Source: Pegoplata infirma
Lineage: Eukaryota; Arthropoda; Insecta; Diptera; Anthomyiidae
Direction: 5' to 3'
NCBI GenBank assembly: GCA_963921195.1
Contig: OY992537.1
Span: 49,047,943 to 49,111,942, forward strand
DNA length: 64,000 nt
Under the pieces are notes generated by a model. It searched no databases. It was not told where the DNA came from and saw nothing but the letters and a program-made list of their open reading frames with translations. The stretch's first letter is position 1; each line of letters starts with the position of its first letter. Positions 46,752 to 58,440 of the stretch are shown in pieces. The translations under genes were made by a program, and so were the position numbers.

Positions 46752-47291
46752 TAGGGATTTTCATGCACTAAAAAATCGAAAATATGCGCTTAAAATATGC
46801 GCTAAAAAATTCAAAATATGCACTAAAAAACCTTAAAATATGTACTAAAAAATAAAATGTGTACAATAAAAAGCTTGTTTTCATAGGAAAAACTTCTTAA
46901 AAAGAAAAAAAAAACGCCAGGTTTAAATAGTAACATTTAAAACTTTATATAAGCAAGGTTTTTTAGAAATTAGGAAAATTTACAAAAAAAAAATTTCTTA
47001 TTTTCAAAATAAATTTTAAAATTTCAAATAGTTTTTGGAACAAATAATTTTTGTTTTGTGTTTTTGCTAATTCATGCCAAAATATGCAAAAATATGCACT
47101 TCAAAGTTAGAAATATGCACAATATATGCATTTAAAATCAAAATATGCAAAAATATGCATTTTCAACAAAATATGCAAAAACAAATCGATGCCATTTTAA
47201 TGCAAATTTCTTGATTCGGAAAGATAATTGGTCGGTATCGTTTTTAGACTATCGACAAAAAACATGCATTTGCATGGAAATCTCATCCCTA
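46752..47291. mobile_element. hAT-type MITE with TAGGGAT ends, AAATATGCA theme
   Basis: CTTATAAC flanks both sides (46744-46751 and 47292-47299), a perfect fit to nTnnnnAn. The ends are TAGGGATTTTCATGCA and, inverted, TAGGGATGAGATTTCCATGC. The interior reiterates AAATATGCA. Confidence 0.88.
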
Positions 47292-47308
47292 CTTATAACC
47301 GTATTATA

Positions 47309-47893
47309 ACACCGTCCGACGGCCAATATTAAACATGTACCGGATGACATACGACTCAAAGTAGAGAACAAATGGAGTAAAACTCCATTTACAGTTTTTT
47401 ATTTCGTTTTCCTGTTTTCTTTTAAAAGGACTTCAAAGGATACATTTTGTAAAATATTTTTGAAATACTTGTAATTGTCCTAGGCTGACACTGATGACGA
47501 CAGATGAAAGGGAAGGATCTCCCCTAATTTTTCCATTTTTATATTCTGCCATAACAGGATAAAAGGATGTGAATAAAGTCATTTGAAAACGTTATCAAAA
47601 TATTTTGTTAAAAATTTTGAATGATATTGAAGGACATATTTTTGAATGGACGTAACTTACCTCCTTTTTCCTGAAAAAATATCAAAACAGGAAAATTAGG
47701 GGAGATCCTCTTCTATCAATCAATATCAATAGTGGCATCCTAGGTACAACTACAGATATTAAAAAAATATTTTATAAAATTTAATCCTTTAAGACTTTGA
47801 AGTCCTTTTAAAAGGAAACAGGATAAAAGAATGATATTATATATTATCCAGTTTGTGTTCAACGAATTTTTTTTAATTTTTGTCGGACGGTGT
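47309..47893. mobile_element. 585-bp element with ACACCGTCCGAC termini
   Basis: Perfect 12-bp inverted ends, flanked by TATA on both sides. The arms share TAAAAGGACTTCAAAG and GGGGAGATCCT blocks in inverse. A diverged relative starts at 55353, and the terminus type resembles 18186-21592. Confidence 0.8.
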
Positions 47894-48599
47894 TATAGGT
47901 ATATTTTTGAAACTTGGCAGAAAAAATGCTTTGTATTCGCAAATCATCATTCCAAGTATCAATGAAATCGTACCAGTTCTTTTTGTAGTCCCCATATAAA
48001 CCACCCTCCTGATATGCACATAAATCTCTCAAAATTCATGTAAATAGGAAATATTTGATCTAAATTTTGTATGTAGGGGTTAAATGTATTCTTTGGTGGC
48101 CTAATCAATTCAATAATATATGATTGGACCTTTTTTTGGACTTAGACACACATATAAATGTTGTCCGATGTTCAGTAAAATCGGTCTATTAGCAACAAAA
48201 ATAAGCCAACTTCAGTCAAATTTTCCTTTTGTGTGTTTTCTACACTAATTAAAGATCTTACGAAAGATCGATCCACGCTTAAACTGGGTACCCATTTTGC
48301 GGAAAACACTGTTGCGGGTATCATATCGTCGATCTTGACAGACTATAATTTTCTTACTTGTTAACCTTTAATCATTGAATACAGTGGCGTATAGTGGAAA
48401 TGATTTCACAAATTTCAGGATTTGGTATCAAATAAGTACAATATTAAAAAACTTCTTAAGAAAATTCGAAAAACAAGAATCCAAAAGTTTTGAAAGAAAA
48501 ATGTTTGAAATTGAAAATTTTTCTGTTAAAATAATCTCAAACTCTGAATTTTTTTCCTTAGAATTTAAAACTTTTCAACTTAAGATTCTAATGAAAAAA

Positions 48600-49750
48600 T
48601 ATCTTAGAGCCTGAAACTTTATGTATACAAAAAATGGATCTAATTGTAAGTAAATTGTAGTCAAATATTAAAATGCGTCTTTGTCTTGTAGAAAAATGTG
48701 TCAGAACGAGCCTATTTCATAAAAAAAATGTCTCAGAATCTATGTATGTAAAACTTTCTATAAAAAAATGTCTGAGAATCTAAGACTTTTTCTATAAGAA
48801 TAAAGTCTTATGATATTAGCCATTTTCTCAGAATCTAAGACTTTTTCTATAGGAAAAATGTCTCAGAATCTGAGACTTTTTCTATAAAAAATTCTTTTCT
48901 ATATAAAAAATGTTTCAGAATCTGATAACTTTCCATAGGAATTATGTCTCTGAACATGAAAAATGTCTCAAAATCTGAGATTTTTTCTATAAAAAAATTC
49001 TTAGAATCTGAGGCTTTTCTATATGAAAAATGTTTTAGAATCTGTGAACTTTCTATAGGAATAATGTCTCTGAATCTAAAAAATGTTTCAGAATCTGCCA
49101 ATTTCCTATAGGCAAAATGTGTCAGAATCTGAGACTTGTTCTATAGGAAAATGTCTAAGAATTTAAGACTTTTTCTATAGGAAAAATGTTTAAGCATCTG
49201 AGACTTTTTCGATAGGAAAAACTTCTCAGAATCTAAGAAATTTCTGTAGAAAAAATGTCTAAAAATCTGAGTCATTTTCTATAGGAAAAATGCAAAAAAT
49301 CTGAGAATTTTTCTATAGGAAAAATGTCGAAGAATCTGAGATGTTTTCTATAAGAATCTCAGACTTTCTATAGGAAAATGTCTCAGAATTAGAAAATTTT
49401 TCTATAGGAAAAATGTCTAAAAATTTTAGACTTTTTCTATAGGAAAATTTTCTCAGAATCCGAGAGTTTTTCTTTAGGAAAAATATTTTACAATCTATGA
49501 CTGTTTTATACTGTTTTCTTTTTAAAAAGGTCACAGAATGTGAATTATTTTTCTTATATGTTTCAGAATCTCAGATTTTGGGAAAATGTCTTACAATCGG
49601 AGTCTTTTCTTTTGGAAAAGTATTTTATGAATATGTTTATAGAATCGTTTTCTAAAGTGACTTTTTTCCGAGAAACCTTTTTCTATGGAAATATGATTTA
49701 GAGCCTTTGACTTTTTCTATAATAAAAACTGTCTTAACTGGAAATTGTCA
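48600..49750 (-). repeat. Degenerate minisatellite, reverse orientation
   Basis: About 30 loose units of TCTATAGGAAAAATGTCTCA plus GAATCTGAGACTTTT. It is the complement of the arrays at 10.6 and 29.8 kb. Confidence 0.8.
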
Positions 49751-49760
49751 TAGAATCTTA

Positions 49761-50019
49761 CACAAAAAAAAATGTTTCCAATGAACGACTTTCATAGTAT
49801 TTATGAACAAATTCATACAACTTATCAACTTTTTCATAATACTTATAAACTTTTTCATAGTATTTATGAATAAATCATAATATTTGATATTTAAAAATTT
49901 TTCAACATTTTTCATAAATAGTATGAAAAAGTTTATAAATATTATGAAATGTTAATAAATTGTATGAATTTGTTCATAAATACTATGAAAATCATACATT
50001 GGAAAACTTTTTTTGTGTG
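49761..50019. mobile_element. TA-flanked near-palindromic MITE, TCATAGTATTTATGAA theme
   Basis: TA at 49759-49760 and 50020-50021. The two halves are nearly perfect complements (CACAAAAAAAAATGTTTCCA against CACACAAAAAAAGTTTTCCA). It is a sister of 32571-32781. Confidence 0.8.
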
Positions 50020-50435
50020 TAGACTTTTCTTTGAAAAAAATTCTGATTCTGATAATCTTCTTTGTAAAAATGTATCTGCATCTGATACAATTCACACTAT
50101 TAAAAAAAGGCTTGTCTCTCAAAAAATTTTAAAATAAAAAAAATTTTAAATTTTTTTCCCCCAACAGTTTTAAACTTACACAAAAATGAGGAATCTGATT
50201 GTGTTACATTCAGTTCAAGAAAAATTCTAAAACATGTGCTGTTATGTAAATTTTTTGTAAAAAAAATTTTAAAAAATGTTGGGCCCCCACCGAAATAAAA
50301 TCCTGGATACGCCCCTGATTGAATACTTTCATCCATTTCATGAAAAACTTCATAATGACACCAGTTTCATTGATCCAATGAAACCTTACTTTAGTGGGTC
50401 ATCTTATGACTAATTCATTTGATTAAATTTAAATA

Positions 50436-51195
50436 TCGATATCTCGAAGATTTAGCAACATAGAGCAAAACAAATTTTCCGATCTTAGAATTCCCATGGT
50501 TTCGCCAACCCTTTTCACGTGTGTGGACCGCAATGGGTCCTAATATTGAATTGAAAAAAATTGGCATTGCCAAAAATTTTAAAATTTACTTATCTCGCTA
50601 AATACTTTCGACACGACAAAAAAATCTCAAAGCATCTTTTTAGCTCTTGGATCGTATAACACGATTGCGAGACACCCTAAAACCTACCCAGAAAAGTTCT
50701 TTTAGTTATCCAGTTTTTAAAATTCTCAAGACCCTTTTTGACACCTAAATTTCAATATCTCGGAAACTTAGCATGCAAGCTAGAAAGAAGCTAAAATTTT
50801 AGATCAAAATTCATGGCGACCCTCAACATGTTCAAGAAGTGAAAATAAACCATATCAGTTTAAAATGCGGAATTAATAAACTTCACAGACACAAAAAAGA
50901 TTTTTAGGGAAGCCGGTGGGTGGAATAATAGCTCTTGGCTCGTATAACACTATCGTGAGATACCCGAAAATCTTCCAAGTAAAAGTTTTTTAGTTATCCA
51001 GTTTATAAAATTCACAATACCCTTTTGGCCACCTAAATTTCAATGTCTCGGAAACTAAGCATGCAAGCTAGAAAGGAGCTAAAATTGTAGATCAAAATTT
51101 ATGGCGACCCTCAACATGTTCAAGAGGTGAAAATAAACCATATCAGTTCAAAATGCGGAATTAATAAACTTTACAGACACAAAAAAGCTTTACAC
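50436..51195 (+). repeat. Family A-like internal segment with a 288-bp tandem duplication
   Basis: CGATATCTCGAAGATTTAGC relates it to family A. From 50641 a unit beginning TAGCTCTTGG is repeated at 50929, including GGCGACCCTCAACATGTTCA in both copies. No CACTCA ends are visible. Confidence 0.65.
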
Positions 51196-51475
51196 ATGAA
51201 AACTTTTAAGGCAAACATAATAATTTACAAAAAAATTACGCACTTAAAAATTTTTCTGCATAACCAACATTCGGCCGGTCTTAGGAATTTAAAAATGCAT
51301 GCAATCATTCAATTGTCTTCGCTAAATAAAGCTTTTTTGAGAAGAATGCATGGGGATATAGTCCCCGCGGACATAATCCCCATTTCCGTTGTTGGTATTA
51401 TGACCATAATCCCAATAATGGTAGTGAGGACTATGACCGAAAATAATTTGGGCATAATCCCAATTAAAAATCGCC

Positions 51476-51858
51476 ACACTAACAAAATTATTGCAGTTAC
51501 AACATGACGGTGGTTTGTGTAGTAAGAAGTAGTAGTTGTTTTCAACTACAATTTCAGTTGTTTTTGTATGAAAAATCTCAAACAACTCTTTTATGCATTC
51601 GACAATACATAAAATTACTAAATTGTAGTAACAGTTGTTTTATGCATTTGCTTTTAGTCTATAAAAAATATATTTTTCTAGAAATGTCTAGAAAAACGAA
51701 TTGGTTTTTACCGTTTTCTGTAGTTGTTAATCAATAGTTAAAAACAATATTTTTTGGTTGATTTTCCCATAAAATGTAGTAGACGCCTAAGCAACAACAA
51801 ATGTAGTTGTTTTAACTGTCTTTTGCAGTGGAATATACTGTCATATTTTTTTGAATGC
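51476..51858 (-). mobile_element. MITE relative of 3477-4013, reverse orientation
   Basis: On the minus strand it shares CCACTGCAAAAGACA, ACTACATTTGTTGTTG and AAACAACTACTACTT-like blocks with 3477-4013. Outer ends are CACACTAACAAAATTATTG and TTTTTTTGAATG. Confidence 0.55.
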
Positions 51859-52023
51859 ATAATCCATATTACAGGGATTAGGTCCACTCTACTTGTCGGT
51901 CGTAATCCCAAAAATGTAATAGTTTTTTTTGTCTTAAAAGTTTTTCTACTTAGCTGGCCTTCGGCCAGGCTTAGGGATTATAAACTCCATGCATTAAACC
52001 CACCCTCGCACACAGGGCCAGCA

Positions 52024-52745
52024 TGATCCAATTCCGGCCAAAAGTCTTTATCGTTGTTGGATCCGTCTGAAAATGTGCTTCTAGAGGAATTCGAGGTCGC
52101 TGATTTCAAAATTTAGCTTAGAACCAAAAAAATCAAAATGGCGGATCCAATATGGCGAACAATTTTTTTTTAAAAATTGTCCGCCATATTGTTTTGTTTT
52201 ATGTGGGTCTTGGAGTTACTGAATAAGAATTGTTACTCTGAATTTTGAAAAACAAAATGGCGGACTAAATATGCTTCTTAAAGTATATAGAATGATCCAA
52301 TTCCGGCCAAAAGTCTTTATCGTTGTTGGATCCGGCTGAAAATGTGCTTCTAGAGTATATCGGGGTTGCTGATTTCAAAATTTAACTAAAAACGAAAAAA
52401 CTCAAAATGGCGCATACAATATGGCGAACAAATTTTTTTTATAATTGTCCGATTTAACTCAAATTTTGTTTTAAGGGGGTCTTGGAGTTACTGAATCTGA
52501 ATTACTGACGCGAATTTTGAAAAACAAAATGGCGGACTACATATTAGTAAAGTTTGTTACAAGTAATTAAAAAACAGTTATATTCCTTTTTTTGTTGAAG
52601 CTAGCTGAAAGTGTGGCCTAGTAAATTTCTGGGTCTGTTATCTTAAAATCGAACTGATAAAATTCAATATGGCGGAAACAATATGGCGACTAGATTTTTT
52701 AACTTTATCTGATCTAACTAAAAATTAGTTTTAAGAGTATTAAGA
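52024..52745 (+). repeat. Tandem repeat of about 269 bp, two good units and one diverged
   Basis: TGATCCAATTCCGGCCAAAA starts at 52024 and 52293. Each unit holds AAAATGGCGGA, CAATATGGCGAAC and GTCTTGGAGTTACTGAAT. A third, diverged unit at 52556-52745 keeps ATGGCGGAAACAATATGGCG. Confidence 0.85.
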
Positions 52746-53923
52746 GTGTCTGAAGTTAAATCTACGCACATGATTTGTATATATATATTTTTTTTTTTAT
52801 TTTTGATATAAATATGGAAATGGTGTAAATGACTTACTTAGTTTCAGAAAAGCTTTTGGAAATTGTGACGACAAATTATTCACTTTTTTTTCTTTATTTT
52901 GGAAATTCAATAAAAAAATCTTTGAATTTAATTGGAAATGGTGTAACTGATATTTTCCATAATTCTACAAAAAACTAGAAATGTAGATAGTTGTTTTTTC
53001 CTATACTTAAGGCACGCTCTGACGATAAAAAAACTATTCAAGCTGTAAAACATTATTTTGGGTTAAATTATTTTTTTAAAAACAAATCTCGGACCACTGC
53101 ATATATAGCTGTAATTTCGCCATTTATCATTTTGAGCAAGTTTGGGCAACTTTTTTCGAAAGATATGGATCCATTCTATATCAAAAAAAATCTAGACCGA
53201 TTGTATCGAACTGAGGATCGCTGAGGATTTTTTCGACGCGAGGTAAATAGCTAAAAAATTATAACTTTTTTCACAAAAAACGCAAATTGCTGCCAGGCAA
53301 ATGAGTTATATTTGTCCATGTTATTTTCGTTAGAAAGGCTTATATATAAGGTTGAGCCACTGAAACAAAAAAATTAACATTAGCAATAGAAGTTTGGAAA
53401 AAAAATTAAAAAAGAATCTCAACTTTTAAAATTTTTTTAACAACCTTTTTAACTTTGAAGACCCGTCAAAGGAAAGGGTGTAATTGGATTAAAAAGATAA
53501 GTTCAGAAAACCTGCTTCTATATATGCCCAACAAACTGGTAAACATTTTTTTGAGAATTTACAAATAAGTACTTTTGGCCGGAAATCGATCTGTCTGGCC
53601 CTCTGTGCCTCGCCGCAAAAAATGGGGATTATGGCCGAACTTGCCTTGGACTTAGTACCCATAATATGATAGGGGGTTATGACCGAAAAAATTTCCCTAG
53701 TAATCCCAACAGGAAACGTACATAATCCTCATTGGGATTATGACCGTTTTAAAAACCGTGTATTCGTTCATAATCCCCATTTCCGTTATGGGGATAATGT
53801 CCGTTGGGTTTATGTCCTGTCACCGTTGTAAAAGTTTTTCTGAGTAACCATCCAATCCAACCGGTAAAATCCACCGGTCGGCTTTGCCAAAAAGATTTTT
53901 TACGTAGCAGTCCTTTGCGCTAT
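52746..53923. other. Intron with ATAATCCCC words
   Basis: GGGGATTATG, TAATCCCAAC and CATAATCCCCATTTCCGTT cluster at 53620-53815, echoing 51360-51470. A GTAGCCGGCC-like relic lies at 53830-53910. Confidence 0.45.
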
Positions 53924-54835
53924 TTAATGTTAATGTTAATGTTAATGTTAATGTTAATGTTAATGTTAATGTTAATGTTAATGTTAATGTTAATGTTAAT
54001 GTTAATGTTAATGTTAATGTTAATGTTAATGTTAATGTTAATGTTAATGTTAATGTTAATGTTAATGTTAATGTTAATGTTAATGTTAATGTTAATGTTA
54101 ATGTTAATGTTAATGTTAATGTTAATGTTAATGTTAATGTTAATGTTAATGTTAATGTTAATGTTAATGTTAATGTTAATGTTAATGTTAATGTTAATGT
54201 TAATGTTAATGTTAATGTTAATGTTAATGTTAATGTTAATGTTAATGTTAATGTTAATGTTAATGTTAATGTTAATGTTAATGTTAATGTTAATGTTAAT
54301 GTTAATGTTAATGTTAATGTTAATGTTAATGTTAATGTTAATGTTAATGTTAATGTTAATGTTAATGTTAATGTTAATGTTAATGTTAATGTTAATGTTA
54401 ATGTTAATGTTAATGTTAATGTTAATGTTAATGTTAATGTTAATGTTAATGTTAATGTTAATGTTAATGTTAATGTTAATGTTAATGTTAATGTTAATGT
54501 TAATGTTAATGTTAATGTTAATGTTAATGTTAATGTTAATGTTAATGTTAATGTTAATGTTAATGTTAATGTTAATGTTAATGTTAATGTTAATGTTAAT
54601 GTTAATGTTAATGTTAATGTTAATGTTAATGTTAATGTTAATGTTAATGTTAATGTTAATGTTAATGTTAATGTTAATGTTAATGTTAATGTTAATGTTA
54701 ATGTTAATGTTAATGTTAATGTTAATGTTAATGTTAATGTTAATGTTAATGTTAATGTTAATGTTAATGTTAATGTTAATGTTAATGTTAATGTTAATGT
54801 TAATGTTAATGTTAATGTTAATGTTAATGTTAATG
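53924..54835. repeat. Uninterrupted TTAATG satellite, 152 units
   Basis: 912 bp of exact TTAATG repeats with no visible substitution. It is open in several frames (Met-Leu on +, Ile-Asn on -), which explains long apparent open frames that are not genes. Confidence 0.98.
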
Positions 54836-55352
54836 ATTTTTTTTTTTAAACCAGACATTTTAGGTATTTATTTAAATATTTTTTAGAAAACCCCAAAAAT
54901 CTAGCTAGACTCTGCACTTGCACAACAGTTTTATAAAAGCACTTTGTAAGCTTTCATGTTTTGGCACAATATTTTTCTTACAAATTGTTTTCTTTTTTAT
55001 AATTTTTTAAGATTTTTATTTTCCTTAAAAATACTTTCACCTTATAACAAACTAAAAGCTTGAAAAAAAAACTAGGATCCTTAGTCGTTAAATGTAATGA
55101 TAGATTATACTTAAACATACTCTTAAGTATTTATGACAATTGTAAGTAATATACAAAAAAATAATGAAAACAACTTAACACTTTTAAAATTTTGAGGTAG
55201 AACTATTTTTTTATTAAAGAATAACACGTTAGAGTATAATGTTTGAACATTCAAAAGTATTTTAGGTTTAAGTATAAGAGATTTTTTTGTTAAATACTTG
55301 CAATTCGTTGGTTGAACCATAAAAGGACATATTTATAAGTCAAGGACATGTT

Positions 55353-56100
55353 ACACCATTCGGCAAACAATATTAAACATGAACTGGGTGAAAGTACAGA
55401 TCAAATGGAGTAAAACTGCATTTACAGTTTTTCATTTCGTGATCCTGTTTTATTTTAAAAGGACTTCAAAGTTTTAAAGGATCGATTTTGTAAAATTTTT
55501 CTGAAATATGTGTACTTGTACTTGGATGACACTGGTGATGATAAATGAAAGAGGAGGATCTCCCCTAATTTTTTAAGTTTTTTATTTTGCCATATCAGGA
55601 TAAAAGGATGTGAATAAAGTCCTTTGAAAACTGTATCAAAATATTTTCTTGAACTTTTTTTAATGATATTGAAAAATAAAGTTTTGAATTGTTCTAACTT
55701 ACTTCTAACTTACTACTTGTACTTGTACTTGGATGACACTGGTGATGATAAGTGAAAGAGGAGGATCTCCCCTAATTTTTTAATTTTTTTATTTTGCCAT
55801 ATCAGGATAAAAGGATGTGAATAAAGTCCTTTGAAAACTGTATCAAAATATTATCTTGAACATTTTTAATGATATTGAAAAGTAAAGTTTTGAATTGTTC
55901 TAACTTACTTCCTTTTTCCTGATAGGTAAAAATTATAAAATAGGAAAATAAGGGGAGATCCTTCTCTTTCGTTTGCTATCAGTAGTGACATCCTAGTATA
56001 AGTATAAATATTAAAAAAAAGGTTTTATAAAATTTAATCCTGTTGAACTTTGAAGTCCTTTTAAAAGGCAACAGGATCAATAAATGAAATGAACCATATA
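55353..56100. mobile_element. Relative of 47309-47893 with a 207-bp internal tandem duplication
   Basis: It begins ACACCATTCGGC and follows the 47309 element (ATATTAAACATG, AAAACTGCATTTACAG, AAAAGGACTTCAAAG). The block starting TTGGATGACACTGGTGATG occurs at 55522 and again at 55729. The right terminus is eroded. Confidence 0.65.
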
Positions 56101-56267
56101 TATATGATTTTTTAATTTATTTTAATGCTCGATCTATGTGAAATAATCTTAAATACAACTCTGTTTCAAAAATACCGATTTATAACAGAATATAAATCGT
56201 GCAACACTGGTTCAAAGTCTAAACAAGTTTACGGTTAAAAATAAAATCGAATTCCCCGTATTAATCA

Positions 56268-56482
56268 CACAGAGAAAAAACTTGTTTGGAACATGATTGC
56301 ACAGCAAAAGGATCATAGGATGATCATATATTTGTTGTGACAATCATACTATTATCTTCAACAATTATAAAATTACAGTTTTTATCATATTATGAATCGC
56401 GAAAATCAAGATCGCTGCAATAATATTATGATAAAGTTATCAATCACTCAATTATAGTTGTCGTAATCATGTTTCTTCTCTG
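56268..56482. mobile_element. Small MITE with CACAGAGAA ends, ATGATTG theme
   Basis: Starts CACAGAGAAAAAACTTG and ends ATGTTTCTTCTCTG. The interior repeats GATCAT and ATTATGATAA words in both directions. Ends resemble 14074-14313. Confidence 0.5.
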
Positions 56483-57149
56483 CCTGATAATACTAAAGGT
56501 GGCTTCAGACTATAATATTTGTAATAATATCTGTCAAAAATTTTGTGTAAAACCTATAAAATAGAATGGTGTAAACACAAATCGGTATAAAACCAAGAGA
56601 AATACGGATTGAACAATGACAAGCGGATAGGTATTCTCATTTTTAGAAATTTCTCTAAAAATGAGAAAACGTATACGCTGTTCATATGATCAGGGTTGTA
56701 TTTGTTTTGATAATATTTAAGATGTAATGGTGTAAATACGCAAAGGATTTTTTAAAAGATTTTTTGACAAGATGAGAAAATTTCGTATTATTAAAGATAC
56801 GTATTTTCTTACGACTCAGTATTGTAGTCTGAAGTGAGCTTAAACACCACTGGAGCGTATTACGATTGTCTGAAAATTTCTGTAAAGTCTTTTTATACTT
56901 CAACCAACGACATGTAAAGTCATCATCTTCCAAACGCATTAACACATGTGGTAGATTTTTTTTTTCGTGAACTAATATTATATCACCAACACCTGAAGCA
57001 GTTTAAGTAGAAAGGAAACAGCAAAAAAAGAATAATAGCAACATCATCACATTAGTAACAAAAAGAAAAGGATTAATGTAGTTTAAGTATACACATGTTT
57101 TTATCTTAGGTTTTCGTTTAAATAGATTTTCAACATTATTTTATTTATT

Positions 57150-57572
57150 TTTTTAGAAAATTTTCTGCATTGTTTTATATTTTCTTTATGAATTGTTTTG
57201 TCTACTATTTTCATTAAATATGGGGCAGGTTATAAGAAATAGATACAGAAGATACTTATACTCACATTTAAAAAAAAAAAACATCATTGTTCTCACGCGG
57301 TTCGAAGGACCATTAAAAAATATTTAATATAACGTTTATATTAACGTTAGATTTTTAGTTTTGAGTCATAGCACGAATCACTACCGTCGGCCTCAAAAGT
57401 GCCAAATATAAATTGGCAAAACTTGATAATATTAATTTAGAAACAACATTGGATTTTATGTGTCCAGATGCAGCTCCAGAGCAGATAATAAGTTGTTCCT
57501 CTAATTTGAACTAGTACTTAAAATTAAATATATTTTTTAGTTCTCAACAATGCAGAAAATTTTCTAAAAAAC
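57150..57572. repeat. Inverted repeat pair TTTTAGAAAATTTTCTGCAT
   Basis: The block at about 57152-57175 returns inverted at 57548-57570. The enclosed 370 bp contain a short coding-like stretch at 57368-57514. It may be a MITE with captured sequence. Confidence 0.45.
57368..57514 (+). pseudogene. Short coding-like stretch, unrecognised
   Basis: A 48-residue open frame reads RITTVGLKSAKYKLAKLD, then NLETTLDFMCPDAAPEQI and ends at TAG. Its amino acid mix is protein-like and unlike the surrounding AT-rich translations. There is no start codon. I do not recognise the protein; it may be a transposase fragment or a captured exon. Confidence 0.25.
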
Positions 57573-57629
57573 TTTTTCAAACAGGGAAGATATGCTAAGT
57601 GATATGTTTCTTTTAAGTTTTTTTAAATT

Positions 57630-58396
57630 CCCGAGTAAAAAAGATTATATATGTTTATATTTAATTATATAAAGACATCATATATATTCATATAGAATTT
57701 GATGCGAAAAATGAGTCGATAAAACCATATAAAGTTGCATTAAATTTGATATAATTTGATGTGATTTTAATATAATTTTATATGATTTGATGCGAAAATT
57801 GGCCCCTTTTTTAGAAAAAATTATGCAATTATATATAATTAAATAAAAAAAAATCCAAAAAAAAATCCCAAAAAAAATTATATTAAATTATATATAAAGA
57901 ACTTAGATTTTTTTCATAAATTTTGCATTATATATAATAACATATAAAATTTTTAGAACAAATGTTTAAGGTTTAGGTTTGGAACTTAAAAAAAAAATTT
58001 TTTTCTGGACTTAGAAAAATTTTCAAAAGTTATATCAAATTATATATAAAGGACTTAGATTTTTTTTTAATTTTACTCATATAAGATTACATATGATTCA
58101 GAAAAAAGTTGCATAAAGTTTTATATAAAATTTCTTCAAATATTTTGTTATATTAAATTATATAAAAAATCAGACAGAATTTTATATTTCATATGTAATT
58201 ATATAAACTAACTTTAATCATATGTTATTATGTATAACTTAACATTTTCTTTTATATAATTTTATATAAGAAAAAAATACGAAGTGTAAATATATATAAT
58301 CTTATATGATAGCAAAACAATTTACGTATAAATTTATCAAATAATATATGTTTATATAAAAATAAGTAAAATTATATATAATCTTTTTTACTCGGG
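57630..58396. mobile_element. MITE with CCCGAGTAAAAAAGATTATA ends
   Basis: Perfect inverted ends of at least 23 bp starting CCCGAGTAAAAAAG, complement at 58374-58396. The interior is almost only TATATAATTTTATAT-like words in both directions. Confidence 0.8.
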
Positions 58397-58440
58397 TTGT
58401 AAAAAACTTTAAACAATTTATGATCTGTTATCTAGAATTA

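Larger units (their letters stand above)
46400..48358. mobile_element. Dispersed repeat hosting two MITEs
   Basis: Outer parts (GAACCACTCTGTGGTATAAG at 46417, GACCGTCCGTCTGTCCATCT at 46550, TAAACCACCCTCCTGATATG at 47997, end CTTACTTGTT at 48360) read as one element of a type common in flies. Exact family is unknown. Two insertions sit next to each other at 46752-47291 and 47309-47893. Confidence 0.5.
48382..50317. mobile_element. hAT-type element carrying the minisatellite and a MITE
   Basis: ATTGAATA flanks both sides (48374-48381 and 50318-50325). The ends are CAGTGGCGTATAG and, inverted, CAGGGGCGTATCCAGG. Inside are the minisatellite (48600-49750) and the MITE 49761-50019, the same layout as 10463-12332 although the ends differ. 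Confidence 0.82.

Noticed and set aside
48847..49534. Open frames rich in SDSETFF and YRK repeats
   Set aside because: They are translations of the degenerate minisatellite; frames shift between units.
51309..51585. Overlapping open frames around the ATAATCCC words
   Set aside because: Low-complexity translation of repeated words in several frames; no conserved motif.
53804..54886. Long open frames of Met-Leu (+) and Ile-Asn (-) repeats
   Set aside because: They are translations of the TTAATG hexamer array, not genes.
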